In this document: piece by piece, positions 18,148 to 28,200 of the stretch
Position numbering within the stretch: position 1 is the first letter of the stretch
Layout: each line of letters begins with the position of its first letter
Source of the DNA: Pelagibacteraceae bacterium
GTDB lineage: Bacteria > Pseudomonadota > Alphaproteobacteria > Pelagibacterales > Pelagibacteraceae
NCBI GenBank assembly: GCA_018402735.1
Contig: JAGYIF010000001.1
Span: 62,001 to 126,000 of the forward strand
Reading direction: 5' to 3'
Length of the DNA: 64,000 nt
Made by a program: the position numbers and the translations under genes
The notes under the pieces: generated by a model
What the model saw: the letters and a program-made list of their open reading frames with translations, nothing else
The model's database searches: none
Told to the model about the DNA's origin: nothing

Positions 18148-20403
18148 CTAAAAAGTTCCACCTAACTGAAAACTAAATGTCTCAACTTCATCTTTGGAAT
18201 CTTTAGAGATAGCCTCAGCTAAAGTAAAGGATATTGGTCCAACTGGTGATACCCAAGAAACACCAATTCCAATCGATGATCGTATTTTACTAGAGTCTTC
18301 AGGACCGTCAAAATCAACTCCCCATACATTCGCAACATCTAAAAATAAACTACTATTTGTATTCCACTTGTCTGGCAAGCCATTAGGAAATGATGTAGAA
18401 AAATTTGTAGAATATGAATAATTCCCACCAATATATTCATTATCTACCATCGGGCCTACCGACCTGTGTTTAAAACCTCGTAGTTCGCTATTGGATAAAA
18501 AGATACGATCACTTAACATTATATCTTTACTATTTATAGAGTTTATAGATTTAACCCTATATTTAATTGTTCCAATAAATTCTTGTGAAAATTCATTATA
18601 AAAACTACCAGAAATATTATTTGACAAATAAGGGATGTCTGAACCAAAGTAAGCTAAAGACTGGCCAAAACCAAAAGTATAACCATTTTTTGTTTGAAAT
18701 TTTCTATCTCTTTGATCATTATTCACATTATAAAAGACTTTATTAGTTAAATAACTACCATCTCTACTTTTGATTAAATTTGATGCACTCGTATCTGTAT
18801 CGATACTATCAAAACTAATTCCAAGTCCTGTTTCTAAACTAATGTTTTGAAATATTTCGTATGATAAAGAAAGATTGTCTCCTATGCTTTTGCTTTTGTA
18901 AGCAGCGTTATCGTAGTAAGTGCTAGTAACAAAAATTCTATTATTTAATGTATTTCCTGTTTCATTAAAATCTGGATTAGAAAAACCCAAACTACCAATA
19001 ACTCTTTCCGTACCAAAAGTTACGTTGGCATTCGTATCAATTCCTTTGCCTAAAAAATTTTTTTCTCTTAATGAGAAACTAATTGAAGCATCTGAATTGC
19101 TGACACCAGCACCAGCACTAATTTCTCCAGTTGCGTTTTCTTCTACTTTAACTGTTAAATTAGAATTTTGAGAATTTTTCAAATCCTCTTTAAAAATACT
19201 AACATTTTTAAAAAACCCTAAGGATTTTAATTTATCCTTAGATTTTTCTATGTTTAAATTACTAACCACATCACCTTCAGCAAAAAATAAATTATTCCTG
19301 ATAACAGATTCTTCTGTAATATCATTACCTGAGACTACAATGTTGCCTACAAATTGTTTGTTTAGGATTTCTTTAATTTCAAAAGAAACATCTATATTAT
19401 TTGGAGTTTCTTTTCTAAGGGAATACTGAACTTCTGAATCTATGTTATTTTTATATAAATAATCAGTGATTTTATTTCTTAAATTACTTAGATCAATTAA
19501 TCTATAATCATTACCGTTCAATGAACTTACAATTTTTTTTATAAATTTCAAATCACTATCATTTAATGATGGAGATTCATTCAAAACCACAACTTCATTA
19601 AATTTATATAATTGACCAGCGTTAATTACAAAAACTAAATTTGCAGAATTGTTATTTACAATTTCAATAGAGCCGCTAGGAATTTGGACATCATAATATC
19701 CATGGTTTAGATAAAAGTTTTTGAGCAGAGAAATGTCGAGATCAACTCTTTCATTTGACGGAGTATTTGTGCTTGAAAAAAAAGAAAACCAACTGTCTTG
19801 GGTCGATGTTATGACATCTTTTAACCTTGAAGAGCTAAATTTTTTATCTCCTATAAAAAAAATATTTTTAATAGTAAATTTTTTATTCAAATCAATGTTA
19901 AAAAATATATTTACCCTGTCATTATTAACTTGTTTAACTTCATAAGAAATACTGTTTTTAAAATAGCCCAAACTTGCCAAGAAAGAGTTAATTTTTTTAG
20001 TGTTAGTATTTAAAGAACTTTCAGAAAAAACTGTATTTTCTTTTAACGTAATTATTTTAAAAATTTGCTCTTCTACATTTTTGTTATCTTTGAGACCCTC
20101 GATAAAAACATAATCAATTATTGGATTTTCTTTTAATTTAATTATTAATTCATTTAGATTGAGTTCAAGACTTACAGTGGAAAAAAAACCAGTACTTAGA
20201 ATTTTTTGTTGATACAAATTAAGCTGATTAGTATCAATTTCTATATTATTACTAAGTCCTAATGTATTTAAAATAGTTTCTTTGCTAATAATTTTATTAC
20301 CTATAATTTTTATACTTGGATTTTTTAATATTTCAGAATAGGCAGTATTAAAATTTGCAAATCCAAAAAAAAAGCAAACTAAAAAAATTCTACTTAACAT
20401 CAT
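18148..20403 (-). CDS. bamA: Outer membrane protein assembly factor BamA
   Basis: This 751-residue BamA inserts beta-barrel proteins into the outer membrane. A signal peptide covers about residues 1-23 (hydrophobic core FLVCFFFGFA). Five POTRA domains follow to about residue 400 (IKIIGNKIISKETIL, IKNIFFIGDKKFSSSRLKDVI, GNIVVSGNDITEESVIRNNLFF), then a 16-strand Bac_surface_Ag barrel. The protein ends in an aromatic Phe, the expected beta-signal, and SELRGFKHRSVGP is the loop 6 RGF motif. Met2 is an equally possible start. It overlaps dxr by 14 nt; rseP, which commonly lies between these two genes, is absent. Confidence 0.95.
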   Translation of the reverse strand: MMLSRIFLVCFFFGFANFNTAYSEILKNPSIKIIGNKIISKETILNTLGLSNNIEIDTNQLNLYQQKILSTGFFSTVSLELNLNELIIKLKENPIIDYVFIEGLKDNKNVEEQIFKIITLKENTVFSESSLNTNTKKINSFLASLGYFKNSISYEVKQVNNDRVNIFFNIDLNKKFTIKNIFFIGDKKFSSSRLKDVITSTQDSWFSFFSSTNTPSNERVDLDISLLKNFYLNHGYYDVQIPSGSIEIVNNNSANLVFVINAGQLYKFNEVVVLNESPSLNDSDLKFIKKIVSSLNGNDYRLIDLSNLRNKITDYLYKNNIDSEVQYSLRKETPNNIDVSFEIKEILNKQFVGNIVVSGNDITEESVIRNNLFFAEGDVVSNLNIEKSKDKLKSLGFFKNVSIFKEDLKNSQNSNLTVKVEENATGEISAGAGVSNSDASISFSLREKNFLGKGIDTNANVTFGTERVIGSLGFSNPDFNETGNTLNNRIFVTSTYYDNAAYKSKSIGDNLSLSYEIFQNISLETGLGISFDSIDTDTSASNLIKSRDGSYLTNKVFYNVNNDQRDRKFQTKNGYTFGFGQSLAYFGSDIPYLSNNISGSFYNEFSQEFIGTIKYRVKSINSINSKDIMLSDRIFLSNSELRGFKHRSVGPMVDNEYIGGNYSYSTNFSTSFPNGLPDKWNTNSSLFLDVANVWGVDFDGPEDSSKIRSSIGIGVSWVSPVGPISFTLAEAISKDSKDEVETFSFQLGGTF

Positions 20404-21562
20404 AATTTTCTATAAAACTTTTTGCAAAATGAATACATTTATTAATATCAGACAATGATCGTATTTTTTTTTTTGCATGAAAAATAATAATTTTATTAAA
20501 CATTATTTTATTCAAATTTTTGACTATTTGATAGAAAAAAATACGATTCTTGATAAATTGACTTACTAAAAAATCATTAATTACATTAAATATAATCCAA
20601 GCAGAATGGCCATAGTTTAAAATCTTATAACCATTTTTTAAAATTTTAAATTCAGAAAGAGTTTTTTCATCAAATGTCAAAATTATATCTTTATTAGATT
20701 TGAAATAATTATCTTTTTGACTAAAAAACTTATTATCAAATAATGAATTTCTAATTGGAATTTTCATCGAAGTATCGTGCATTATAATTTTAACCAGACC
20801 ATTTTTTAAAATGACGGCTGAATGAACTAGTGATTCCTTATGAATTTTAATTTTGATTTTATCCATAGGAATTTTAAATAAAATATGAGCCTCAACTAAT
20901 TCAAATAACTTATTCACCATGGTAGCTGAATCCACGGATATTTTTTTTCCCATTTTCCATTTCGGATGTCTAGTAACAATTTTTACGGAAGATTTATTAT
21001 AGAAATTTTTATTTTTACCAAGAAAAGGGCCTCCAGAAGCAGTTAGATAAACAGTATCAATTTCTTTTGGGTTAATTGCAGCAATAGTTCTTTCTATGCA
21101 ATAATGTTCTGAATCAATTGATATTATTTTGCAATGATATTTTTTTGATTCGTTCATAAGTATATTACCGCCACAAACGATGCTTTCCTTGTTTGCTATG
21201 AGCAATTCTTTTGAAAATTTTATAAATAAAAAAGAGTACTTCAAACCTTCTAAGGATGGAGCTGCTAATACTGTTTTATCAAATGATAATTTGAGCTTTT
21301 TCAATTCCTCAAAATTATTAATAAATATAATTTTTTTTTTGTATTTAATTTTCCTTACAAACTCATAAGTTTGAAGATTGTTAATAAATACATATTTTGG
21401 TAAGAAAAACTTTAATTGCTCAATGATTAGTTTGGTATTAGAATTACACACGAGTAAATCTATTTTGAAATAATGATGATTTTCTTTTATTATTTCCAGC
21501 GTATTTTTTCCTACGCTGCCAGTAGATCCAATGACTGCTATTTTTAATTTTTTAGTAGACAT
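20390..21562 (-). CDS. dxr: 1-deoxy-D-xylulose 5-phosphate reductoisomerase
   Basis: This 390-residue enzyme makes 2-C-methyl-D-erythritol 4-phosphate, the committed step of the MEP isoprenoid pathway feeding UppS. The NADPH-binding motif GSTGSVGKNTLEII is at residues 11-24. Further blocks are ANKESIVCGG, the metal-binding IDSEHYCIERTI (usually DSEHNAIFQ), TASGGPFLGK, HPKWKMGKKISVDSATMVNKLFELVEAH and the HKESLVHSAVI loop. The C-terminal helical domain looks divergent and lysine-rich. It overlaps cdsA by 11 nt and bamA by 14 nt. Confidence 0.94.
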   Translation of the reverse strand: MSTKKLKIAVIGSTGSVGKNTLEIIKENHHYFKIDLLVCNSNTKLIIEQLKFFLPKYVFINNLQTYEFVRKIKYKKKIIFINNFEELKKLKLSFDKTVLAAPSLEGLKYSFLFIKFSKELLIANKESIVCGGNILMNESKKYHCKIISIDSEHYCIERTIAAINPKEIDTVYLTASGGPFLGKNKNFYNKSSVKIVTRHPKWKMGKKISVDSATMVNKLFELVEAHILFKIPMDKIKIKIHKESLVHSAVILKNGLVKIIMHDTSMKIPIRNSLFDNKFFSQKDNYFKSNKDIILTFDEKTLSEFKILKNGYKILNYGHSAWIIFNVINDFLVSQFIKNRIFFYQIVKNLNKIMFNKIIIFHAKKKIRSLSDINKCIHFAKSFIENYDVK

Positions 21563-22202
21563 TTGTTATCCTTAACAAGTAAGCAATTATAATTACGAAA
21601 ATCAAACCGTCTGTGCGATCTAAAAGCCCTCCGTGGCCCGGGAAGATATTAGAATAATCTTTAATATTATTCTTTCTTTTTATAAAGGAAAAGAAAAGGT
21701 CGCCAATTACACTAAATATTGTCATTGATAATTGTAGAATAAAAAATTTAAAATTAAAAATAACTGAATTTTTTAAGCAATAATACAAGACCAAAAAAGC
21801 AAACTGTCCTAAGATTATTGATCCAAAAAAACCAGCTATTGTTTTATTTGGGCTCCATTTGCTCAATTTCGGGCCTTTTATAAGACGTCCAAACAAAAAA
21901 CCACCTATGTCAGATAGCCATACTACAGACATTACCCATAATAAATAATAAAAATCTGAGTCTGAATTTCCCCTGAGTTTATATAAAGAAAATAAAAACA
22001 ATATTATCAAGGTTGATAATATAAAAAAATAAACAATATTTTTTTTTAATAAAAAATTTATCTCATATATAGATATAAGAAAAATAGATAATATTAAAAA
22101 ATAAAATGATATATCATTTGCATAAAGTAAAAATAAAAAAAAAGGCAATAAAATTGATGCTGTAATAAATCTCAAAAACAAATTAGACATTAACAGCTCC
22201 AA
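21552..22202 (-). CDS. cdsA: Phosphatidate cytidylyltransferase
   Basis: This integral membrane enzyme makes CDP-diacylglycerol from phosphatidate and CTP for all phospholipids. The 216 residues hold about six or seven hydrophobic segments. The family signature is in the C-terminal part: LSDIGGFLFGRLIKGPKLS, SPNKTIAGFFGS and FPGHGGLLDRTDGLIF. It is shorter than the usual 260-285, mostly because the N-terminal membrane region is reduced. It overlaps uppS by 20 nt and dxr by 11 nt; the two starts at MELLMSNL differ by four residues, and a start at Met5 would shorten the uppS overlap. Confidence 0.92.
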   Translation of the reverse strand: MELLMSNLFLRFITASILLPFFLFLLYANDISFYFLILSIFLISIYEINFLLKKNIVYFFILSTLIILFLFSLYKLRGNSDSDFYYLLWVMSVVWLSDIGGFLFGRLIKGPKLSKWSPNKTIAGFFGSIILGQFAFLVLYYCLKNSVIFNFKFFILQLSMTIFSVIGDLFFSFIKRKNNIKDYSNIFPGHGGLLDRTDGLIFVIIIAYLLRITNVY

Positions 22203-22872
22203 AATTTCTTTTTATAGAAATGTATTTTTTTATGATTTTATTTAAATCATTTGCATTAAAATCAGGCCATAATTTTTTTATGAAAAAAATTTCAGTATAA
22301 GCAATTTGCCATAATAGAAAGTCACTTAATCTACTGTAACCACCAGATCTTATTAAAATGTCTGGATCCGGCACATTTTTCGTATATAAATTATTTTTTA
22401 TTGTGTCTAATGTTAAATTAGTAATTTTTTTATTTTTAATAATTTTTTTAAAACTATTCAAAATTTCACCTTTTGAACTATAATTAAAAGCTAAATTAAC
22501 TGTTATATTTAAGTTTTTTGATGTTTTTTTTTCAACATTTTTAATATTTAAATACAATTTTTTTTCTAATTTTTTTTTCTCACCAATAAAATTAATTTTT
22601 ATTTTATTTTTTGTTAAATAATTTAACTCTTTTTTTAAAAAATTATCTAACATAGTAAATAGATAAGAGACTTCTTTTCTTGATCTTTTCCAATTATCTA
22701 GTGAAAAAACAAATAACGTTAAGAATTTAATGTTGCGTCCTTGGCAAAATTTTATTATTGGCTTTATATTTCTTATGCCTTCTTTGTGGCCAAATGTTCT
22801 TGGTTTTTTTCTTTTTAAAGCCCAACGACCATTGCCATCCATAATAATGGCCACATGGCTTAGATTGTTCAT
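22183..22872 (-). CDS. uppS: Isoprenyl transferase (undecaprenyl diphosphate synthase)
   Basis: This 229-residue cis-prenyltransferase builds the undecaprenyl diphosphate carrier for peptidoglycan and surface polysaccharides. The catalytic Asp is in HVAIIMDGNGRWALKR at residues 6-21; FGHKEGIRN, LTLFVFSLDNWKRS, the RSGGYSRLSDFLLWQIAYTEIFF block and the metal-binding C-terminal region FNANDLNKII follow. Family blocks are complete. It overlaps frr by 4 nt. Confidence 0.96.
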   Translation of the reverse strand: MNNLSHVAIIMDGNGRWALKRKKPRTFGHKEGIRNIKPIIKFCQGRNIKFLTLFVFSLDNWKRSRKEVSYLFTMLDNFLKKELNYLTKNKIKINFIGEKKKLEKKLYLNIKNVEKKTSKNLNITVNLAFNYSSKGEILNSFKKIIKNKKITNLTLDTIKNNLYTKNVPDPDILIRSGGYSRLSDFLLWQIAYTEIFFIKKLWPDFNANDLNKIIKKYISIKRNFGAVNV

Positions 22873-23429
22873 ACTTTTAAAATTTCTTGTTCTTTGTCAG
22901 CAATTTTTTTATCAATTTCAATAATAAATTTATCTGTAATTTTTTGCAATTCATCTGATAGTTTTTTATTTTCATCTTCAGTGATATTTTTATCTTTTAA
23001 AAAACTTTTAAGAGCATCCATTCCATCTCTTCTAATATTTCTTATAGATATTTTTATTTTTTCAGATTGATTTTTAACAATTTTGATAAGTTCCTTTCTT
23101 CTTTCTTCAGATAATTTTGGAACTGGGACTCTAATAATTTGCCCCTCTACTGCTGGGTTAACATTTAAATCCGATTCTCGAATAGCTTTTTCAACAAATT
23201 TGACGTTATTTGCATCCCAGACTTGAACTGTTAACATTTGAGATTCTGGTGTTGAAATATTTGCTAATTGATTTAGTGGCATTTTTTGGCCATAAACTTC
23301 TGCTCTTATGAGATCAAGCATGGACACGTGTGCGCGGCCTGTTCTTATTGATGATAAATCTTGAACAAGGCTTTGCAAAGTAGATTTCATTTTTTGCTCA
23401 AAAGCAATTAGCTTTGAATTAGTATTCAT
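22869..23429 (-). CDS. frr: Ribosome recycling factor
   Basis: This 186-residue protein splits post-termination ribosomes with EF-G. The three-helix bundle and the hinge domain are recognisable from LVQDLSSIRTGRAHVSMLDLIRAEVYG, PLNQLANISTPESQMLTVQVWD, IRVPVPKLSEERRKELIKIVK and the NIRRDGMDALK segment. Length is the family norm. It starts 9 nt after the tsf stop, where pyrH would normally intervene. Confidence 0.97.
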   Translation of the reverse strand: MNTNSKLIAFEQKMKSTLQSLVQDLSSIRTGRAHVSMLDLIRAEVYGQKMPLNQLANISTPESQMLTVQVWDANNVKFVEKAIRESDLNVNPAVEGQIIRVPVPKLSEERRKELIKIVKNQSEKIKISIRNIRRDGMDALKSFLKDKNITEDENKKLSDELQKITDKFIIEIDKKIADKEQEILKV

Positions 23430-23438
23430 AAAAAAATT

Positions 23439-24341
23439 TTACTTTGTTAAATTTTTTACTTCTTCAGCAAAATCAGACTTTTTGTTTTCAATACCCTCAC
23501 CTACTTTATATCTAACAAATTGTTTAATAACAAAAGTAGCTTTATTTTCATCTTCAAAATTTTTTATTGCCATATTAACTGATAATTCTGGATTCATAAC
23601 CCATTTTTGACCAAGTAATGTATTGTCTTTTATAATTTTAGAAAGTTTTCCTAAGATAATTTTATCAATCATTTCAATTTTTTTTCCTTCATTTAATAAC
23701 TGATCCTTAATTATATTTTTTTCATTTTCTAAAAAAGATTGACTGATACCTGTTTCGTCTAACGAAAGTGGAGATGATGCAGCTATGTGCATACATATTA
23801 GATTTGCAAAAAACTTTGCATTTTCGTGTTTTGACTCGTAGGCCAATAAAACACCCAACTTTCCAGAACAATCTGTTTGTTTATTGTGAATATAACTAAC
23901 TATATCACATCCAAGATCAATATTTTCAAACCTTCTTATTTGAATATTTTCGCCTATTTTTGCAATTAGATTAATTAATGCAGATGAAACAGTTTCGTTT
24001 TCATTGAATTTTTTTTCTTTTAAATCGATCATGTCTTTTGAAGTAGCACATAAAGATGAAATTTTTTCACAGAAAGAATTAAATTCTGGATTTTTGGCTA
24101 CGAAATCTGTCTCTGAATTTACTTCAACAATTGATGATTTTGATCCTGAATTAAATATAGTTATTAAACCTTCAGAAGCACCTCGATCAGATTTTTTTGC
24201 AGCTTTTGCAATACCTTTTTTTCTTAAATATTCTATTGCTAAATCTATATCTTCGCTATTTTCTGATAAAGCAATTTTACAATCTTGCATTCCGGCACCG
24301 GTAATGTCTCTTAACTCTTTAACTTTTTCAAAAATACTCAT
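23439..24341 (-). CDS. tsf: Translation elongation factor Ts
   Basis: This 300-residue factor regenerates EF-Tu-GTP. The N-terminal UBA-like domain reads VKELRDITGAGMQDCKIAL, and the nucleotide-exchange core includes EGLITIFNSGSKSSIVEVNSETDFVAKN, which contains the conserved TDFVAKN that contacts EF-Tu. The C-terminal domain ends VRYKVGEGIENKKSDFAEEV, also typical. It follows rpsB after 8 nt and is expected to share control by the rpsB leader. Confidence 0.97.
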   Translation of the reverse strand: MSIFEKVKELRDITGAGMQDCKIALSENSEDIDLAIEYLRKKGIAKAAKKSDRGASEGLITIFNSGSKSSIVEVNSETDFVAKNPEFNSFCEKISSLCATSKDMIDLKEKKFNENETVSSALINLIAKIGENIQIRRFENIDLGCDIVSYIHNKQTDCSGKLGVLLAYESKHENAKFFANLICMHIAASSPLSLDETGISQSFLENEKNIIKDQLLNEGKKIEMIDKIILGKLSKIIKDNTLLGQKWVMNPELSVNMAIKNFEDENKATFVIKQFVRYKVGEGIENKKSDFAEEVKNLTK

Positions 24342-24349
24342 AGAAAAAA

Positions 24350-25141
24350 TTAATTGATAGTTTTTTCTTTTGTGTCAGAAGCTTCTTTTTCTTCTGCAAA
24401 TGGAATAGTTTCAGAAATTTCAGAGACTTCTTCTTTTTCATCTTTGTCGTTGTTCATTTTAGATTGTGCATCTAAAATAGTTTTTTGAACCAAATCGCAA
24501 TATAAGCTGATAGATCTTCTGGCATCATCATTTCCTGGTATTGGAAAGTTAATATTTTCAGGATTTGAATTGCTATCTACTATTGCTACAATAGGAATTC
24601 CTAGTTTTTTACCCTCAAGAACAGCTAAAGATTCTATATTTGTATCTATTACAAAAATCATATCTGGTAGTTTTTTCATATTACTTATCCCACCTAAAGA
24701 CCTTTCGAGTTTGTCTTTTTCCATGCTCATCTTAATGAGTTCTTTTTTTGTAAAACCAGTATCTTCTAGTTTGAGATCTTCTTCTATTTTTTTTAATCTT
24801 TTAATAGACTGATTAATGGTGTTCCAATTAGTTAACATACCTCCTAACCATCTATGATTGACATAAAAATTATTTGTTTCTTTTGCAACATTCGCAACAA
24901 GCTCAGATGCTTGTTTTTTTGTTGATACAAAAAGTATTTTACCTCTATTGGATGCGCATTTGTGTATTTCTAATAATGCTCTATTTAAGAGTTCTAATGT
25001 TTGAGATAGATCAATTATGTGTACTGAGTTTTTTTCACCAAAAATGAAAGGTTTCATTTTAGGGTTCCATCTAAAAGTTTTGTGTCCTAAGTGTACTCCA
25101 GCTTCTAATAGATCTTTAATTGTAACGCTTGGTAAGTTCAT
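24350..25141 (-). CDS. rpsB: 30S ribosomal protein S2
   Basis: This 263-residue S2 shows the family landmarks: TIKDLLEAGVHLGHKTFRWNPKMKPFIFG, HIIDLSQTLELLNRAL, ILFVSTKKQASELVA, YVNHRWLGGMLTNWNTI, LPDMIFVIDTNIESLAVLEGKKLGIPIVAIVDSNSNPENINFPIPGNDDA. The last 40 residues are an acidic, Lys/Glu-rich tail. S2 joins the small subunit late and in many bacteria represses its own rpsB-tsf mRNA. The gene is preceded by a promoter and a compact structured leader (25142-25219), which fits that control. Confidence 0.98.
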   Translation of the reverse strand: MNLPSVTIKDLLEAGVHLGHKTFRWNPKMKPFIFGEKNSVHIIDLSQTLELLNRALLEIHKCASNRGKILFVSTKKQASELVANVAKETNNFYVNHRWLGGMLTNWNTINQSIKRLKKIEEDLKLEDTGFTKKELIKMSMEKDKLERSLGGISNMKKLPDMIFVIDTNIESLAVLEGKKLGIPIVAIVDSNSNPENINFPIPGNDDARRSISLYCDLVQKTILDAQSKMNNDKDEKEEVSEISETIPFAEEKEASDTKEKTIN

Positions 25142-25149
25142 AATTTATT

Positions 25150-25219
25150 TCCGGTTAATCCACCGAAGAAACTACCTTTTCAGGACCGGGGGCTTACGCC
25201 ATTTTCTTCGTGCGAAATT
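25150..25219 (-). ncRNA. Structured rpsB mRNA leader (S2-type autoregulatory element) with pseudoknot
   Basis: Read on the minus strand, an 8-bp helix pairs 25203-25210 (CGAAGAAA) with 25164-25171 (TTTCTTCG). Inside it are a GGC-GUAA-GCC hairpin (25200-25191) and a CCU-GAAA-AGG hairpin (25184-25175), both with GNRA tetraloops. Between these, CCGGU (25189-25185) can pair with ACCGG (25155-25151) outside the main helix, giving a pseudoknot whose 3' strand ends about 9 nt before the rpsB ATG, over the ribosome-loading site. The segment is a clear G+C island in AT-rich DNA. Candidate leaders before S2 genes were described in 'Ca. Pelagibacter ubique'; the match to that motif and the regulatory role are my inference. 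Confidence 0.75.
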
Positions 25220-25225
25220 TTAAGT

Positions 25226-25253
25226 CTTATAAAAGAATGAGAATTTAAATCAA
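25226..25253 (-). promoter_or_regulatory. Predicted rpsB-tsf promoter
   Basis: On the minus strand TTGATT (25253-25248) and TATAAG (25231-25226) form -35 and -10 elements with a 16-nt spacer. They lie entirely between the dnaE stop and the leader and would start transcription near 25219, giving a leader of about 78 nt. This is the clearest sigma-70-type promoter I see in the window. Confidence 0.65.
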
Positions 25254-25258
25254 GAGTA

Positions 25259-28200
25259 TTAATTGATAATTTTTGTCAAAAAACCATGATTCTCAAGAGT
25301 TTTAAGCGATTCTGAGTTTAAATTTTTTTCGTTTTTGAATTTAAAAATAAAATTTCTGCCGTTTTGTATATAGCTAAGAGAAACTGAAGTTTTTCCTTCT
25401 TTAATAATCTCTTTTTTAAGAATTTCTAGATTATCACTGTCTTTAATTTGTATGTTAAGCTTGTGAATATTTTTTTCTTTTATATCATCGATTAAGAAAA
25501 TTCTAGAGACGTTAGTTCTTTCAATACCTGTTTTCAACATTTCTCTTTTAACACTAATTAAAAAAGATTTTCCTGGCAATAATTTTTCTCTATTTGAAAT
25601 TAAAACTTCGGAAAATATAAAAAATTCAAACATCCTACTCAAATCACTAAATTTAACTATAGCAAAAGGCATTCCTTTTGCTGTTTTCTTTTCTTGAATA
25701 GCCATTACAGTTCCTGACAACATGCATTCAGTCATTCCTACATTTTCGACAAAATTTTGGTAATTAATTACATTATAACTTTCCAATACTTGTTTGTAAT
25801 TTTTTAATGGATGATCACTAACGAAAAAACCAATTGACTCAAACTCTCTTTTAATTTTTTCTTGCTCATTCCATGCTGGATAATCTTCAAAATTTATTAA
25901 AAATTCTTGATTTGTTTGGCTATCAAATAAATTTATTTGATTTACTTCAGAATTTTCGTCGTAATTCTTTGATTGTTTTATCAATTCAGGAACATTATTA
26001 TAAATTTTACTTCTGTTATTGTCTAAGCAATCAAAAGCACCTGCTTTAATTAGTCCCTCGAGCTGTAGTTTGTTTACATCTTTACTATGAACTCTTTTAA
26101 CAAAATCTTCTATTGATTTAAATCTTCCATTTTCTTCTCTTTCTTTAATAACATTAGATATTGCCTCGTATCCAACCGCTTTGATGGCTGATAAAGCGTA
26201 ATAAATGGTATTATTTTTTGGAATAAAGTCTGCGTAACAATTATTAATACATGGATTGTGTATTTTAATAGAAAGTCTTTTAAGCTCTTCGTAAAATTGA
26301 TTTAGTTTATCTGTATTAGACATATCCATACTCATAGATGCAGAAAAAAAACTTAGATGGAAATGTGTTTTTAAATACGCAGTTTGATAGGCTATTAAAG
26401 CGTATGCTGCAGCATGACTTTTGTTAAAACCATATTGAGCAAATTTTTCAACTAATTGAAATATGTATATTGCTTGATCTCTTGGTATATTATTACTGAC
26501 AGCTCCTTCTATAAAATCTTTTTTTTGTCTATCCATTTCTGCTGATTTTTTTTTGCCCATTGCTTTTCTTAAAATGTCGGCTTTGCCAGCAGAAAAACCA
26601 GACAAAGCTTGAGCAATTTGCATAACCTGTTCTTGATAAATGATCACCCCATAAGTTTCATTTAAAATACCTTCTATTTTTGGGTGTAAATAATCAGGTT
26701 TTTCAACTCCGTGTTTTCTATTGTTGTATGTAGAAATATTTTGCATCGGTCCTGGTCGGTACAAAGCAACTAATGCAATAATATCTTCGAATTTATTTGG
26801 CTTCATTTGCTTAAGAACATCTCTCATACCTGAGCTCTCAAGTTGAAAAATTCCCATTGTTTCGCCAGAACTAAGTAGTTCAAATGTTTTTGAATCATCT
26901 AATGGAATTTTCTCAATATCTAATAGTGTCCCCTCTTCTTTGATTAGCTTAATAGTTTTTTTAATGACAGTTAGTGTTTTTAATCCTAAAAAATCAAATT
27001 TAACTAACCCAGCCTCTTCAGCCCATTTCATATCAAATTGAGTTACAGGTATCGGAATTGTTGAATCATGGTCTTTGTATAGAGGGATAATTTCAGTTAA
27101 ATCTTTATCTCCAATAACAATTCCAGCCGCGTGGGTTGCAATATTTCTATACAAACCCTCTAATTTTAAAGCTAATTTCACTAGTTTATCTATCGCTGGA
27201 TCTTCCTTTTGAGCCTCCTGAATTCTTGGCTCAATTGCAACAGATTCTGCTAGGGACAGAGGGCGCGATGGATCAAAAGGTATCATTTTTGAAAGCTGAT
27301 CAACTCTCCCGTAAGGTAAACCTATTACTCTTCCAATATCACGCAAAGCCATGCGGGCTTGGAGTTTGCCGAATGTTATGATTTGAGCAACTTTGTTTTT
27401 GTATTTATCTTTAACGTAATTAATAACTTTATCTCTATCCTCTTGACAAAAATCTATATCAAAATCTGGCATTGAAATTCTATCTGGATTCAAAAATCTT
27501 TCAAAAATTAAACCGAATTTTATTGGATCCAAATCAGTTATAGACAAACACCATGCAACTAAAGATCCCGCACCTGAGCCTCGACCTGGTCCAACGGGGA
27601 TATTGTTAGTTTTTGCCCATTTTATATAATCAGAAACTATAAGGAAATATCCGGAAAATTTCATTTTAGATATCATCTCAACCTCGTAATTTAGTCTTTC
27701 CTCGTATTTGTTTGTGAGTAGTTTTTTTTCGTTTTGATCTTCGATATTTATTAAAATAAAATCTTTAAGTTTTTTTTCTAGGCCAATCTTAGCTTGTAAT
27801 TTTAATTCATCATTTACATTAGAGGATTCAGTATTGAAATTTGGGAGCATAGGCTTATTTGTAAGAGGCCTATAACTACATCTATAAGCAATATTTCTAT
27901 TGTTTTCTAATGCTTCAGGCAAATCTGTAAAAAGTTCTCTCATTTCAATATCGTTTTTTAAATAATGCTGGTCTGAATAACGTAGTCGCTTAGTATCACT
28001 TACATATGTTTTTTGACCAACGCATATATATGCATCATGAGCTTCATGCATATCTTGGTTTAAATAATAAACCTCATGCGTTGCTAGTAATGGAATGTTT
28101 AATTTCGTACTAAGATTTAAGAGTCTTGCTTCAAGTTCAGGTTCATGAGCCTCACCATGTCTTTGAATCTCAATATAGGCGTTATTTTTATAACTCATTA

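Noticed and set aside
24004-24357. 117-codon open frame on the plus strand
   Set aside because: Antisense to tsf, which is complete; no ribosome site or family match.
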